Positions 32,563-55,511 of a stretch of DNA of 64,000 nt are shown piece after piece. Position 1 is the first letter of the stretch. Every line of letters starts with the position of its first letter. The notes beneath the pieces are model-generated. The model did no database searches. It was not told the DNA's origin and saw only the letters and a list, made by a program, of their open reading frames with translations. The stretch is from Leuctra nigra. Taxonomy: Eukaryota; Arthropoda; Insecta; Plecoptera; Leuctridae. A program made the position numbers and the translations under genes. Location of the stretch: assembly GCA_934045905.1 (NCBI GenBank), contig OW203768.1, positions 28,301,060-28,365,059 on the forward strand, in the 5' to 3' direction.

Positions 32563-32912
32563 CGCAGGAATTTTGCACCATTTTGCACTACTAAATAGAA
32601 TTTTGCACCAAATTTCAATATTCAAAGTGGGGTGGCCAAATTTCGATTTTTTGAAATCTGACGACGCAGGAATTTTGCACCAATTATACACCATTTTGCA
32701 CCACCAATTTGGAATTTTGCACCACAAACCCTAAAAAGTTATTCAATATTCAAAAAAGGGGGGCCAACTTAACGCCAGCTTCCCAACATCGAATTTATGA
32801 AATCTGACACCGCAGGAATTTTGCACCAATAATGCACAATTTTTCACCATCAAATTTGAATTTTGCACCACAACCCCTAAAAAGTGAATCAATATTCATA
32901 GTGGGGGGCCAT
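32563..32912 (+). repeat. Three diverged repeats rich in TTTTGCACCA
   Basis: Units at about 32563, 32664 and 32806 each contain GCAGGAATTTTGCACCA, later copies of TTTTGCACCA, CCCTAAAAAGT and a GGGGGGCC end. They lie within 25 bases of the exon 3B acceptor. Confidence 0.75.
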
Positions 32913-32935
32913 GAGGACTGATATGTTTGTTTCAG

Positions 32936-43532
<10,597 letters not shown>

Positions 43533-45389
43533 CATACAACACTTTAGCAGTCAGCGCTCTCTTCGACATGGTGGGAACATTCAGAACCCTCACAGTCGAC
43601 TAACATACAACACTTCAGCAGTCAGCGCTCTCTTCGACATGGTGGGAACATTCAGAACCCTCACAGTCGACTAACATACAACACTTCAGCAGTCAGCGCT
43701 CTCTTCGACATGGTGGGAACATTCAGAACCCTCACAGTCGACTAACATACAACACTTGAGCAGTCAGCGCTCTCTTCGACATGGTGGGAACATTCAGAAC
43801 CTTCACAGTCGACTAACATACAACACTTCAGCAGTCAGCGCTCTCTTCGACAAGGTGGGAACATTCAGAACCCTCACAGTCCACTAACATACAACACTTC
43901 AACAGTCAGCGCTCTCTTCGACATGGTGGGAACATTTAGAACCCTCACAGTCGACTAACATACAACACTTCAGCAGTCAGCGCTCTCTTCGACATGGTGG
44001 GAACATTCAGAACCCTCACAGTCGACTAACATACAACACTTGAGCAGTCAGCGCTCTCTTCGACATGGTGGGAACATTCACAACCCTCACAGTCGACTAA
44101 CATACAACACTTCATCAGTCAGCGCTCTCTTCGACATGGTGGGAACATTCAGAACCCTCATAGTCGACTAACATACAACACTTCAGCAGTCAGCGCTCTC
44201 TTCGACATGGTGGGAACATTCAGAACCCTCATAGTCGACTAACATACAACACTTGAGCAGTCAGCGCTCTCTTCGACATGGTGGGAACATTCAGAACCTC
44301 CACAGTCGACTAACATACAACACTTGAGCAGTCAGCGCTCTCTTCGACATGGTGGGAACATTCAGAACCCTCACAGTCGACTAACATACAACACTTGAGC
44401 AGTCAGCGCTCTCTTCGACATGGTGGGAACATTCAGAACCCTCACAGTCGACTAACATACAACACTACAGCAGTCAGCGCTCTCTTCGACATGGTGGGAA
44501 CATTCAGAACCCTCACAGTCGACTAACATACAACACTTCAGCAGTCAGCGCTCTCTTCGACATGGTGGGAACATTCAGAACCCTCACAGTCGACTAACAT
44601 ACAACACTTGAGCAGTCAGCGCTCTCTTCGACATGGTGGGAACATTCAGAACCCTCACAGTCGACTAACATACAACACTTCAGCAGTCAGCGCTCTCTTC
44701 GACATGGTGGGAACATTCAGAACCCTCACAGTCGACTAACATACAACACTTGAGCAGTCAGCGCTCTCTTCGACATGGTGGGAACATTCAGAACCCTCAC
44801 AGTCGACTAACATACAACACTTGAGCAGTCAGCGCTCTCTTCGACATGGTGGGAACATTCAGAACCCTCACAGTCGACTAACATACAACTTCAGCAGTCA
44901 GAGCTCTCTTCGACATGGTGGGAACATTCAGAACCCTCACAGTCGACTAACATACAACACTTCAGCAGTCAGCGCTCTCTTCGACATGGTGGGAACATTC
45001 AGAACCCTCACAGTCGACTAACATACAACACTTCAGCAGTCAGCGCTCTCTTCGACATGGTGGGAACATTCAGAACCCTCACAGTCGACTAACATACAAC
45101 ACTTCAGCAGTCAGCGCTCTCTTCGACATGGTGGGAACATTCAGAACCCTCACAGTCGACTAACATACAACACTTCAGCAGTCAGCGCTCTCTTCAACAT
45201 GGTGGGAACATTCAGAACCCTCACAGTCGACTAACATACAACACTTCAGCAGTCAGCGCTCTCTTCGACATGGTGGGAACATTCAGAACCCTCACAGACG
45301 ACTAACATACAGCACTTCAGCAGTCAGCGCTCTCTTCGACATGGTGGGAACATTCAGAACCCTCACAGTCGACTAACATACAACACTTA

Positions 45390-45899
45390 TTTTTTCTTAA
45401 GGCTAAGCAAACGATTTGTGACCGGCGAAATGTCTGATTGATTGTACATAAATAGTTTGATTAGTTTGAGATTAAAATTATGTCTACGAAATATTATAGT
45501 GACAAATCGATGGGGTTCTTAGTTTATATAACGTGTAGTACGTATGTGCGCTGTGGTACGGAACGGCAAATATGCCGTTGGCGTCGCAAAAAGGCGGTAT
45601 TTTATTTATTTTTCTCTATTTAGCATATTGCCTATCTTGTTAGATTGAATTACTTAATTTTTCAATAAATAAACTTATACATACTATACTTCAATAAAAA
45701 CTCATGAGGTTAAGTAATGGTTCCTGCCATACCCAAGGAGTGGGGGGTCACCCCCCTCCCCCTAGGAGAGTTTTACCAAGAAATACAATTATAAAATATT
45801 CCGTGAAAACTGTGTTTTAATACGTACATTGTCCCTTCTATCAAAACCAATCCAAGTTATCAAAGATTTTTTTTCTTATGAAATAAGTATTAAGGTGCT
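45390..45899. other. Gene-free DNA after the array
   Basis: AATAAA at about 45664-45669 could serve as a distant polyadenylation signal for form B. Nothing else supported. Confidence 0.35.
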
Positions 45900-46410
45900 G
45901 CAAGCGCGAGCGATTTTGCTGCCTTTTGTAGACACTTTTTGCGATACGATTGGAGACGAAATGGGTAGACCAAATTATTTGAAATTTTAACCATGATTAG
46001 ATAAAAGACAAACTTAGGGTTATCCCTTGGTACATTTTTAATTTTTTGTTTCGTAAGTTAGTAATAATTAGTGGATTTTTTGTGAAAAATTAGTTATTTT
46101 CTTGTCTCCCTGGCGGCCGTATAAAATTAAATTTCAAAAATGTGCCAAGTGATAACCCTAAGTTTGTCTTTTATCTAAACATGATTAAAATTTGAGATCA
46201 ATTGGTTAACGGGTTTGGTCTCCAATCGTATCGCAAATTTCTGAGTTTTGTGCGGTTTTGTTGAATAACCGGCGCCTAATTAACGATGCAATAATGAAAA
46301 ATGAAAAAATGCTACTAATATCCAATCAGACTGATCATGTGAACATCCTGTAAAAGTTAAACTCACTTATGAAACAATTTTTCTCTCTCAATTTTCTAAA
46401 ACGGCCGAGC
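45900..46410. repeat. Intact foldback repeat
   Basis: The arms CGATACGATTGGAGACGAAA and TTTGGTCTCCAATCGTATCG, and TTAGGGTTATCCCTTGG facing CCAAGTGATAACCCTAAG, are inverted repeats. This makes a hairpin-capable unit of about 500 bp, with a second copy at 41460-42100. Confidence 0.65.
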
Positions 46411-46623
46411 GCTAGTATCACCTTAACACAAATACAACACATTTTAATTTCCCTTGTTAATTCACTAATATGCACTATCATAGCCATTTAATGCACGTTT
46501 TATACAATTTTCCTAAAAAGCATAAAAATATGCAAAATATGCAACATAATATTTGCATTGCTTATATCTTTGGAACATAAAACGTATCAAGTCACATGAC
46601 TCTAAATAATTTTGAAGTTTTAT

Positions 46624-47408
46624 TGAGCGAGCGACTCCCTTTGACTCTTTTGACACGGACCTTTTTTTTTATTCGATCGATCTGAAATTTCAGATTCCAA
46701 ATTTCAGATTTCAGATTTCAAAATTCAGAATTTCTGAAATTTCAGATGGATCGATCTGAAATTTTGCACACACCACTTTTTCTGTTTCAAGTCTTTAATT
46801 GTTTTGAAATCCGTTATTTGGATAAAATTTAACTAAATATCTCCCGATAGGTTAAATATTGAAAATCTCTTCGATAAATCTGATCAAACTCATATTTTGC
46901 ATGGTCCCCGATTTACACGGTCACTGAACAAGTTCTGTGTCACAGACTTTGCCACATTTCTTGAAGGAAATTAGAAAATGTTTAAAGTTCGGTGACAGAA
47001 AGTTGCTTCATGTAAATGCAAAATTGTGTGAAAACTGGGAATGGACACAAAAGTTGTTCAAGAAATTACCGTGTTAATCGTGCTTTAGGTTAACATTGTC
47101 TCTTATTTTACAAAAATATAGCCCAATCAGACATGAACGTATACATTCATGGACATTTTTAATATCTGTCATAAATGAAGTATAGAAATAAATATTTTTT
47201 CACTGCAACTGAATCTGATGTGCTTTAGGTACCATATTTTTAAGTTTCAATGAAAAGCAGATACTTTTATGTTGATTGAGTGGATCATATTTCAATTCAA
47301 TATGGATGTATAAGTAAGTTTTTTCTGCGTTTGGTACGGAATTACGGTTCAAGAATTAGCGCGTAACCATAATCGCTCATCAACGCTTGACACTAAGCGT
47401 TTTCCTAG
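46624..47408 (+). mobile_element. Helitron-like family B copy
   Basis: Starts GAGCGAGCGACTCCC, contains the conserved blocks GATCTGAAATTTTGCACACA and CAACATTGTCTC-like text, and ends GCGTTTTCCTAG followed by T. The sequence near the end has CGCTCATCAACGC. No ORF. Confidence 0.65.
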
Positions 47409-47450
47409 TTCTTGAACTTGAATACGTGATGGTTTCAGAACCAATTGTAT

Positions 47451-47540
47451 GGTCTGTGACAGGCAAAGATGAACCCTGTTAAGCTTTGCCAGGTAGAGGC
47501 CGGCCCGTGCTCGCGGGTTCATCTTTGCCTGTCACCGACC
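47451..47540. repeat. 26-bp-arm inverted repeat
   Basis: GGTCTGTGACAGGCAAAGAT and its reverse complement at 47521-47540 bracket a GC-rich loop of about 38 bases. There is one mismatch in the arms. Confidence 0.8.
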
Positions 47541-47732
47541 TTAGTAATAATTTGTAACGATCTTAGTTTCGTTCGCAAATTGTCCTTATTCAACCACGAC
47601 GTATATCAATCATCATCATTTGTCATCAGCAATTACTTTCAATAAAATAATAAGTGGTTGAATGCGCTTACTGAGGCACTGGGGGGCAAGAGCTGATCAA
47701 TATTAGCTGAATCATCGGACACAACGGCTGAC

Positions 47733-47817
47733 ATGAAGGTTCATATTATATCTCTTGGGATAATATTCTTGTCCCTATATTCTACAATCAGTATGCAGGC
47801 ACATCACCCACAGATCG
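47733..47817 (+). CDS. Signal-peptide exon of a CLIP-domain protein
   Basis: ATG at 47733 opens MKVHIISLGIIFLSLYSTIS, a Lys followed by a long hydrophobic core, then a polar stretch with AHHPQI. The donor is ATCG|GTAAGT, phase 1, which fits the CLIP exon acceptor at 48862. Secretion is inferred from the signal peptide. An alternative start for the CLIP protein lies at 48801. Confidence 0.6.
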
Positions 47818-48676
47818 GTAAGTACACAGCGAATAGTTTACATCAGTGGTTCTCAAACTGTGCGCCTCGGATGGCTTACATGGTTGCCGCGGCCAAGAAA
47901 TATGAAAAACTAGAAATAAAATATTGATCATTCAAATGAAGAATAAGTTTTAAATCAAATGTCAAAATACATACATTTACAGCTTATCACGTAGAATGGT
48001 CTAAATTAATTAATACAATGAAAATGTCCCAGGCCCATGCGGCCCGGATCCGCAACAGCTGATGATGTTTTGTTTTCGAGGGCAAACCATTTCCCCAACA
48101 ATAGTTTTTGTGCTCATTTTGTGAAGTCCGACTCATATTTCGTCCGAAACTGGTGAAAAAATTGACCGCTCAACTCCTCTTGTGTTCTGATTTGGGGCGC
48201 CGCCGTGTAAAAATCTTTGCGCTGGCGCTGTGATGAAGTTTTGTGAACCACTGGGTTACACGAACCAACTGCCATGAACTTCGCGTAGTATTCATGTTCA
48301 GTAGTTGCATGATAATATTACATATGAACTAAAGAGGTTTTCTGCCAAAAGTGTTTAAGGATCATAATGACGGAATTAAATTTTACTAAAAATGTATCGT
48401 GATTTTTTATTTTTTATTGGAGATTAAAAACATTAAACCTAGAATAAACATTTAGCTTATCAGCAGCAGTTCACTTGACTTTGCCTCACCTATGATCGTT
48501 TGGGCTAATTTCTGTCTATGAGCGCATGTTCATGCGATTCTAAAAAAAAGTTGAATAATATTGCTCAATCAGCATAATCTTGAATACCGAGCATGTAACA
48601 TTTTTGGAAATGATTAAATTAAAATGCACCAACATTTTTCTTGAGCCGCTCACCACGGACCCGAATGCGGAGGCCT

Positions 48677-48700
48677 CCCCCCCCCCCCCCCCCCCCCCCC
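48677..48700. repeat. Poly-C run, 24 bp
   Basis: A second C run follows at about 48733-48746. Confidence 0.9.
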
Positions 48701-48861
48701 AGAAGCCACCACCCATTGAATTTTAACATTTCCCCCCCCCCCCCCCAATCCCTCTTGGCAAAAATTCTTTGACTACGCCTATGATCTGAATCTATTCGGG
48801 ATGTTTTGGATGATATTGCTCGCTTGCGTTGCAGACCATATAAACTGTTTGATCCTTACAG

Positions 48862-49010
48862 GTGACCCCTGCGAAATGGACAGCTCTGGTCTTCTGGTCA
48901 TAAGTGTTTGTAAAATACTAGCTGACTGCGGGACAATGCGAAGAACAGGTGAAGATGTACGTCTCTGCAGCTTCGATTACACCCGACCGGTTATCTGTTG
49001 CCCTTTAGGA
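48862..49010 (+). CDS. CLIP domain exon (arthropod immune/protease regulator)
   Basis: The acceptor CTTACAG precedes it and GGA|GTGAGG is a donor. The exon encodes GDPCEMDSSGLLVISVCKIL, ADCGTMRR and RLCSFDYTRPVICCPLG. Six cysteines fall in the CLIP pattern (one, one, one, one, then adjacent CC), with the F-x-x-x-x-P-V-I-CC ending. CLIP domains sit N-terminal to trypsin-like domains in Toll and prophenoloxidase cascade proteases of arthropod haemolymph. No protease domain (AAHC or GDSGGP) was found in the window, so the catalytic part lies beyond, or this is a CLIP-only protein or fragment. Reading through the donor gives a stop at 49047-49049. ATG 48801 in frame would give its own hydrophobic leader (MFWMILLACV). 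Confidence 0.75.
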
Positions 49011-49049
49011 GTGAGGAGCGTCGCTCCCCCCCGCTACAATAAATATTGA

Positions 49050-50190
49050 TTTGGGTATTTAAAATATGCAATTCAAGTATCGGGCAAATCATATCTTGTT
49101 TGTTTGATTCACTTTAAAGGTTTGAGGTTAGGTTAATTTCATGTTTTTTCAAAACAATTATAACAGTAATTAGGATTGATTTTTCTATTGATATTTGATC
49201 TTTATACAAGATGTCATGAAATATTGTGAAGCTGTGTTCTCTATTTCGAAGATGTGCTTCAATTTAACACGCTGATGAACTCGCTGTTGAGCGCCATAAA
49301 TCATAATATCTAAAAACATCAAATTGTCCAATTCCGGTTGCAAAATAGACAACATTCTAACCCAAGAATTGGGAAGATTTTATTTTTTCTACTAATACAA
49401 TAGAGATTGAGCAAGTGTCTCCCTCTGCACGTTTTGACACTTTATCTGTTTTTTTGCCCGGCGCCAAGGGTTAAATTAGTTTTTTGATTGAGCTGAAATT
49501 TTGCAAACATAGGTACATTTAAATTTTGAGCGCTGCACTCTGATTGCTTCATAAAAATAGCCGGTAGCTCTCACACCCTTAAAAAACTATACACGATTAA
49601 GTAAAATTTCAGCTCGATCGTGAAAAAATGTGAACTGTATAGTGTATGATTTGACGATGCTGTACTTTGTATATGAAATAATATTGTTGGATAGATATGA
49701 TTAAAAATTGGTAGAATACACATTAGCAATGAAAAACTTGACACATTTTCAATGTTTTCAATTGTTCAATCTTTATTTTTTATTTCGTTATTTGATTTTG
49801 AAATTGGAGCATGTATACACAGGTACCTACTTGTCAAGGACAGTTTGGGAGAGGAAACAATGAAAGTCAAGGTAATGCACATAAACAATGCTGCGTTTCT
49901 CATCTTACGTTTTAATAGTTATATTACGCATACACTCTCACATAGATTATGTATTGTATACGCATTATTTATGGCAAAATCGTGGTGCATAGGTCAGAAT
50001 TTACAACACAGATACTCAAACAATGGTATATTGTTTTATTCTTAGAAATAAATTGTTTCATTGAAGGGTGTGCGCAATAAAATCAGTAATAGGTAAGTAG
50101 AGCCAAGATTATATGGTTTTATCACTTTTAATCACAAAATTTCGCTTTAAAATCAAATATTTTGTAACATTTCTATTTTGTGATTTCATA
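49050..50190. other. No firm gene; possible linker exon near 49826
   Basis: A segment between TATACACAG and AAG|GTAATG (about 49826-49872) could be a small linker exon of the CLIP gene. In frame 0 it would read VPTCQGQFGRGNNESQ. This rests only on splice-like borders. The remainder is AT-rich with a family B-like scrap near 49400-49660. Confidence 0.25.
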
Positions 50191-50985
50191 CTAGGAAAAC
50201 GCTCAGTGTAACGCGTTGATGAGCGAGCACGGATACGTGCAAATTCTCGAACCGGAAATGCGTACACAACGCGCAGAAAGCATATACATCCATATTGAAT
50301 TGCAATATGATCCACTCCTTCAACATAAAAGTATGCTTTTCATCGAAACTTGAAAATAGCATCTAAGCACCCTGGTACATAAAGAAAATCAGATTCAATT
50401 CAACTGGCACTGGAAAACAATCATTTCGATACTTCATATCTGACAGCTATTAAAAATGTCAATAAGTTCATACGTTCTTAACTGATTGGGATGAAAATTT
50501 GTAAAATAAGAGGCAATTTGTCCTAACGACCATGCAAAATATGAGTTGGATCAGATTTATATCAGACCATAAAAAGGGTGATGTGGCTACAAGCCATTAT
50601 AAATTAAACTTTACAAATGTCAGTAACATGTCTATTACTCTTAAAGTTCATTATAGATGCTACAGATTTGTCCAAAAATACTTAAAATGCTGGTACCAAT
50701 GACAATGCATATTTTGGTGATGATCGGTCAAACGATTGCAGTTATATTGACACACAGAGTTTCTTTCATCCCCATTGCCAAGCACAGCATCAACTACACA
50801 TCAAGTTTCCGATGCAACCAATGGATCGATCTTTATGAAAATCATTTTGACCATAACGAGAATAGTTATATAAGTTTTGTGAAAAAATTGGTCTGATCAC
50901 TTACTTCGTTTGGCTAAAAACGCCAAATGCACAAATAAAAAACAGAGATTCGAGCCATAAGTTTCAAGTGGAGACGCTCGCTCAA
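50191..50985 (-). mobile_element. Helitron-like family B copy, uninterrupted
   Basis: The minus strand starts near GAGCGAGCGTCTCCACTTG (50985) and ends GCGTTTTCCTAG followed by T (50191). It contains the uninterrupted site GTATCGAAATGATTGTTTTC that is split by family A at 16328/17674. Confidence 0.7.
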
Positions 50986-51439
50986 TTATTTGTGTTGATT
51001 AACATAAAACTAAGAGAAATCTTATAACCACCAAAACGCGAAATTGCCAATATTTATAACGAAATTTAGGCAATTTTAAAACCATATAATCATGGCTCTA
51101 GTAATAGGCCGTGTTTTCTTCGAGTAGGTCGTCCACTCGTAACTTCAGGCATTGACATCCTGTCTGTTGGAGTTGACCCCAGGGGCCCTATTCTAGACTT
51201 TTAAACCGATGGAGTTCGATTTACATACAGTGTTAATCATTATGTCCGTAACCGGATTCCTTCAGAACGGAATCAGAATTAGGGAAACGTTTCAGAATAT
51301 TCCAGGGTTGATTATACAGTATAGCGGCAATGCAATCATAAGAAGTCAAGGATTTTATTCAGAAATCTCATTAATTATTTTATATATTTTAGAATGATAG
51401 TATCATCCTTCTTATATTCTGAATAATTGTTCCTTTCTA

Positions 51440-51475
51440 ATTATAGTAACTAAATAGTTACTATAATTTAATGTA
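51440..51475. repeat. Short perfect palindrome
   Basis: TATAGTAACTA and TAGTTACTATA separated by AA. Confidence 0.8.
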
Positions 51476-51724
51476 CCTATTGTATTGTTAGATAATCCTT
51501 GTCACCTTGGTAATACCACTGCCTTAATATCCGAAGGTTTTTAACAAGTCAGTGGTAATGCCATAACCACTGCCATTTTCAACAATACAAATTTCTCCAC
51601 ACATTCAAATCGCGGCTGGAATGTGCGAGTTGGATGTGTCGTGTGTACTGGACTTAAGCAACGGCGTGAAATTGGACGCCGAAATGAGTCGAGATTTTGA
51701 CAAATAGTAATTTAATATTAATTA

Positions 51725-52540
51725 TTACCGCCAATCTGCTTTAACTAAATCCGCCGCCTTCTCTCCTATCATGTAAACCACGGCATTAGTGTGTGCTGAC
51801 GGCACCAGGGGCATGATCGACACATCCGCAACCCTCAGCCCCTTGATGCCGTAGACCCTCAACTGCGGGTCCACCACGGCGTCAGGGTCCGATGCGGGTC
51901 CCATCTTGCACGTCCCCGACTGATGATGTATCACACTTGTCACATGTCTCGCAGCGCAAACCCAATAGTCGTCGTTTCCGCAGTCGTAATGTCGACATCC
52001 GGGAATCGGCAAACTGTGTAGCCTGGAGTCGTAATTTTTAAATGCCTTTGATTCAATCACTTGCACTGCTATTTTGATTCCCTCCAGAAGTGTTTGTACA
52101 TCGTGTTGATCAGTCAGGCAGTTTCCGTAGTATTTTGGAGAGTGAAGCGGGTTGTTGTCTTTCAATTTGACCTCTCCTCTACTTCTAGGATGTAACAAAA
52201 AAGACACAATTTGAAAGCTGTCTCAGTTCTTGTACATAGCGTACAAATCCTGATAGAGGCTCCCGTTATAGTTAATAAAGGAGCTAAATTATTTTGTATT
52301 TTGTATTTTAACAGCAAAAATATAATGTATTTTGCCAATCTCTGGCGTTGATCGAGCTCGAGCCTCCGAGGGATTTTCCACAAAGCCACTTGCAACGTTT
52401 ATCCTTCATCCCCAAACACGCAGAGTCTAGAGAATAACCCCAGTTGAAGTCCGTGAACAGAAAAAAAGGAAACACAAACGGCATCAGGTTCAGGAATCCC
52501 TTATCTTTCCCAGCTTCCAACAGCAGCACATTCCATGAAG
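51725..52540 (-). pseudogene. GMC oxidoreductase (glucose dehydrogenase-like) relic, internal deletion
   Basis: Two pieces in order on the minus strand belong to one GMC family flavoprotein. The N-terminal piece (about 52540-52344) has NVLLLEAGKDKG, FNWGYSL and WLCGKSLGGSSSINA, the ADP-binding edge and GMC signature region. The C-terminal piece (52207-51728) has LLHPRSRGEVKL, SVIHHQSGTCKMGP with the catalytic His, and SAHTNAVVYMIGEKAADL. Roughly 300 residues usually lying between them are absent, as is the N-terminal GxGxxG, and only about 135 bases separate the pieces. GMC enzymes are normally about 600 residues. I read this as a deleted, dead copy; an unusual spliced short form cannot be excluded. 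Confidence 0.75.
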
Positions 52541-52975
52541 ATTCTCAGACAGGCGATTAGATTAGCGATGCCGTCGCAGTTCTTCTGGCGCAGGATTGTC
52601 ATGCCTATCCTTATCATGACCTAAAGAACGAAGCCCCAAGCATATTTTTTGAAATATGTGTCAAAGTTTGTTTGGTTTTATCGATGATTTCTTTGCATGC
52701 TATGTTTTTGAATCCATAATATGTTCTTTTAATTGTTAAATAATACATTCAATTTGTGATACCAAATCTACTTAATATATTATAAATCTATAATCTACAT
52801 ATTATTGATAATATTACGTCAACGACTCTTCATTTGAGGAGCTTAGGTACAAAATGCAATAAATTAACGTTTGCGTGTTCCGAGACAATCCCGTAAAACC
52901 AAACCGGTTCTGTTAGTATGAAGGTTGCAACCCTCCCTTAAGCACACTTATGCACTCTATGCACCCGAATGACCC

Positions 52976-53200
52976 TTATGGAAATTGCAAAAATAATTTG
53001 TTAAAAAATTAGTTAACAATAATTAGCTTCTGGGTGTTATTTACTTAAAAGAATAGTGGAGGCTGATCTCAATCGTGATCAATTCCTTATGGAAGTTGCA
53101 AAAATAATTTGTTAAAAAATTAGTTAACAATAATTAGCTTCTGGGTGTTATTATTAAAAGAATAGTGGAGGCTGATCTCAATCGTGATCATAAATGGATA
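52976..53200 (+). repeat. Two-copy tandem duplication, about 112 bp
   Basis: A unit starting TTATGGAAATTGCAAAAATA and ending GGCTGATCTCAATCGTGATC occurs twice in a row, almost unchanged. Confidence 0.9.
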
Positions 53201-53440
53201 GTTTATTTTTTTCCTAAATACAGTTTTAAATTCAATATGGTACCTATATTAATACGGGGTGCTTCAAGTCTTGTAAAGCAGTTTTTGTACTGCTAAAACG
53301 GGCAATCAGTTCTTCGTTAATACTTAATGCTAGTTTTCACTACTGTGTTGGTGTGTCGACCAATGACCATCCTGGCCTTCAATAGCCCCTATTGAAATTT
53401 CTAAAATTACATTGATTCACAGCTCATTACACAGCGATAA

Positions 53441-53640
53441 CTAGGAAAACGCTCTGTGTAACGCGTTGATGAGCGAGCACCGAAACGCGCAACATCTCCA
53501 ACCGGAACATCGATCCACTCGAGTGAAATACGATCCCACTCGTTCAAAATAAAATTACCTGCGAACTTCATTGAAACTGATAATAGTCATCTATATACAC
53601 TCTGATCCATAAATAAAATCAGATTTAAGGCCCTGTTAAC
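53441..53640 (-). mobile_element. Family B 3' end fragment
   Basis: The reverse complement ends AGCGTTTTCCTAG followed by T. Its interior is more diverged than the copy at 50191. Confidence 0.6.
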
Positions 53641-55510
53641 CTATAGCCACTTTTTTTATAATCGTACGACATACCAATCTTTACCGTTGTTGATCAATAA
53701 TTTTTGATTTGTGATAAGCTGAAAATTTGAAGAAGAAAAAATATATTAACTTGAACATTGTGTTTGAAAAGAAAAACTTCGTGTGATATTTTTCGATTCA
53801 TTGAGTGTACATTTAAAATACAAAAATTGTGTCATTGACGTTCATAAAATGTGATTAAATGCCTTCAATAATGATCTCATTTCGATCGTAAATTCATTTG
53901 TGTTGACTTTCATGCTCAGAGATTCTTGGAATTTGGTTTGCGGAGAGGGGTTAATTCCCAGGCTCAGATGGGTCAAAAGGTTGCGAGTATGCGGAAAATA
54001 TAACAAAACTTGATATTTACACTCTAGGTACCAACTGGTAAAATATAAAGTGAAGCATAAAAAGAGATTGTAGTAATTTCAGGTTAATGATAAAAAAATA
54101 TGGTTAAGAAGAGAAAGAGTTGTTTTTTATTACTTCATAAGTTGCACTTAGTTTGCTACCGAATATTTGAAGATGAAATCGATGTAATTCCGTAATACCC
54201 TTGAGTATAGGTTCATACTTAAGGGCGTCAAGGCTAATACTGACTCGCCAAGAGTCGCAAGGTCATGCTTTCTTTCATGTATTATTTCAAGACCATACGT
54301 GCTAGGATGGAAGTTTCAACACAGCGTCAATGTGCTTAAATCCCCGAACATGAATGATGGTAAAATTTTGATTCATGGGTACACTGAATGGAGAAAATGT
54401 CCATGCAAAATTTGAACTTAATCGGAACATTTTGATTTTTTGACAAATCGGGAGATATTTTTATTATTGAACCAATCTGAGGCAGCTCTCAAAAACTATA
54501 CACGGTTACGTTAGAATAATATAAGTAGGTACTAGAGGGACCCGTCATGTAAAACATGACCAATGCGCACCAATGGGGTATGCGTAAATAAGCATGAGTT
54601 GAGATATTTGGCAGCAGAGTGTGCGTCGTTAATAACTTTAGTTTTTTTTTTTTTTTAACTCCTTTATTAATTAATACACATACACACAAACATCACACAA
54701 TCCACAAAGCTCAGGGAGCTCATCTGTGGGAAAAAACAATATGAAAAGAAAGAACAGATAATGTTTTAGGAGCGTAAGAGAACAATACAAAAAAAAGAAT
54801 TAATGAAGTAACTTAAAAATAATAAGATAAAGAATAAATATTACATAATAATCACATAGCATGAACATTCAAACACTTGCTATATACTATCAAATAAGGG
54901 TGAAATATTCTTAGGTTCTAAAGTGGTTCTTTAAATAACTCTTGAAAAATAACTCTTGAATAATAAGAAAAAGTGAATACAATAACACAAAAAAGAATGT
55001 ATAAATTAACTCAAGATAAAGAAAAGTGAATGTATAATAATTCCTAATAATGACATAAATAATCAAAAAAATAACATTCACCATACGTTATAAACTTCCA
55101 TACATAAACTTATGTTATAAACTTATGTGTTAATACACACATAACGTCGTTAGCATGACTAAAATGCCCAACAGAACACGAAAATGAGTAACGAAGGAAA
55201 GTAATTAAACCATAACTATTATGGAAAAGCCATTTCAAATGAGTTTACAAAGTAAAACAAATTAAGAAAAAAAACGCCAGCCTTTTTGCATTGTGGCGAT
55301 TCATGGTACATAGAGGTATGCTATACCAGAAAGAAGGATAACTTAGTGTGTGGGGGTTGGGTTACATTATATCTGTCTCTCCGAGGTAAAAGGGTGGAAA
55401 TCCATTTTCTCAATTTTCCGTTGCACCCTTTTGGAATGATATAATCAAGCTCTTCCAATTACCATTTGACTGATGTCAATAAATACAGCTGTATTGAAAT
55501 ATTCTCTTAA
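53641..55510. other. Gene-free AT-rich DNA
   Basis: ORFs below 70 codons only; poly-T near 54640-54656 and A-rich tracts. No family recognised. Confidence 0.4.
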
Positions 55511-55511
55511 A

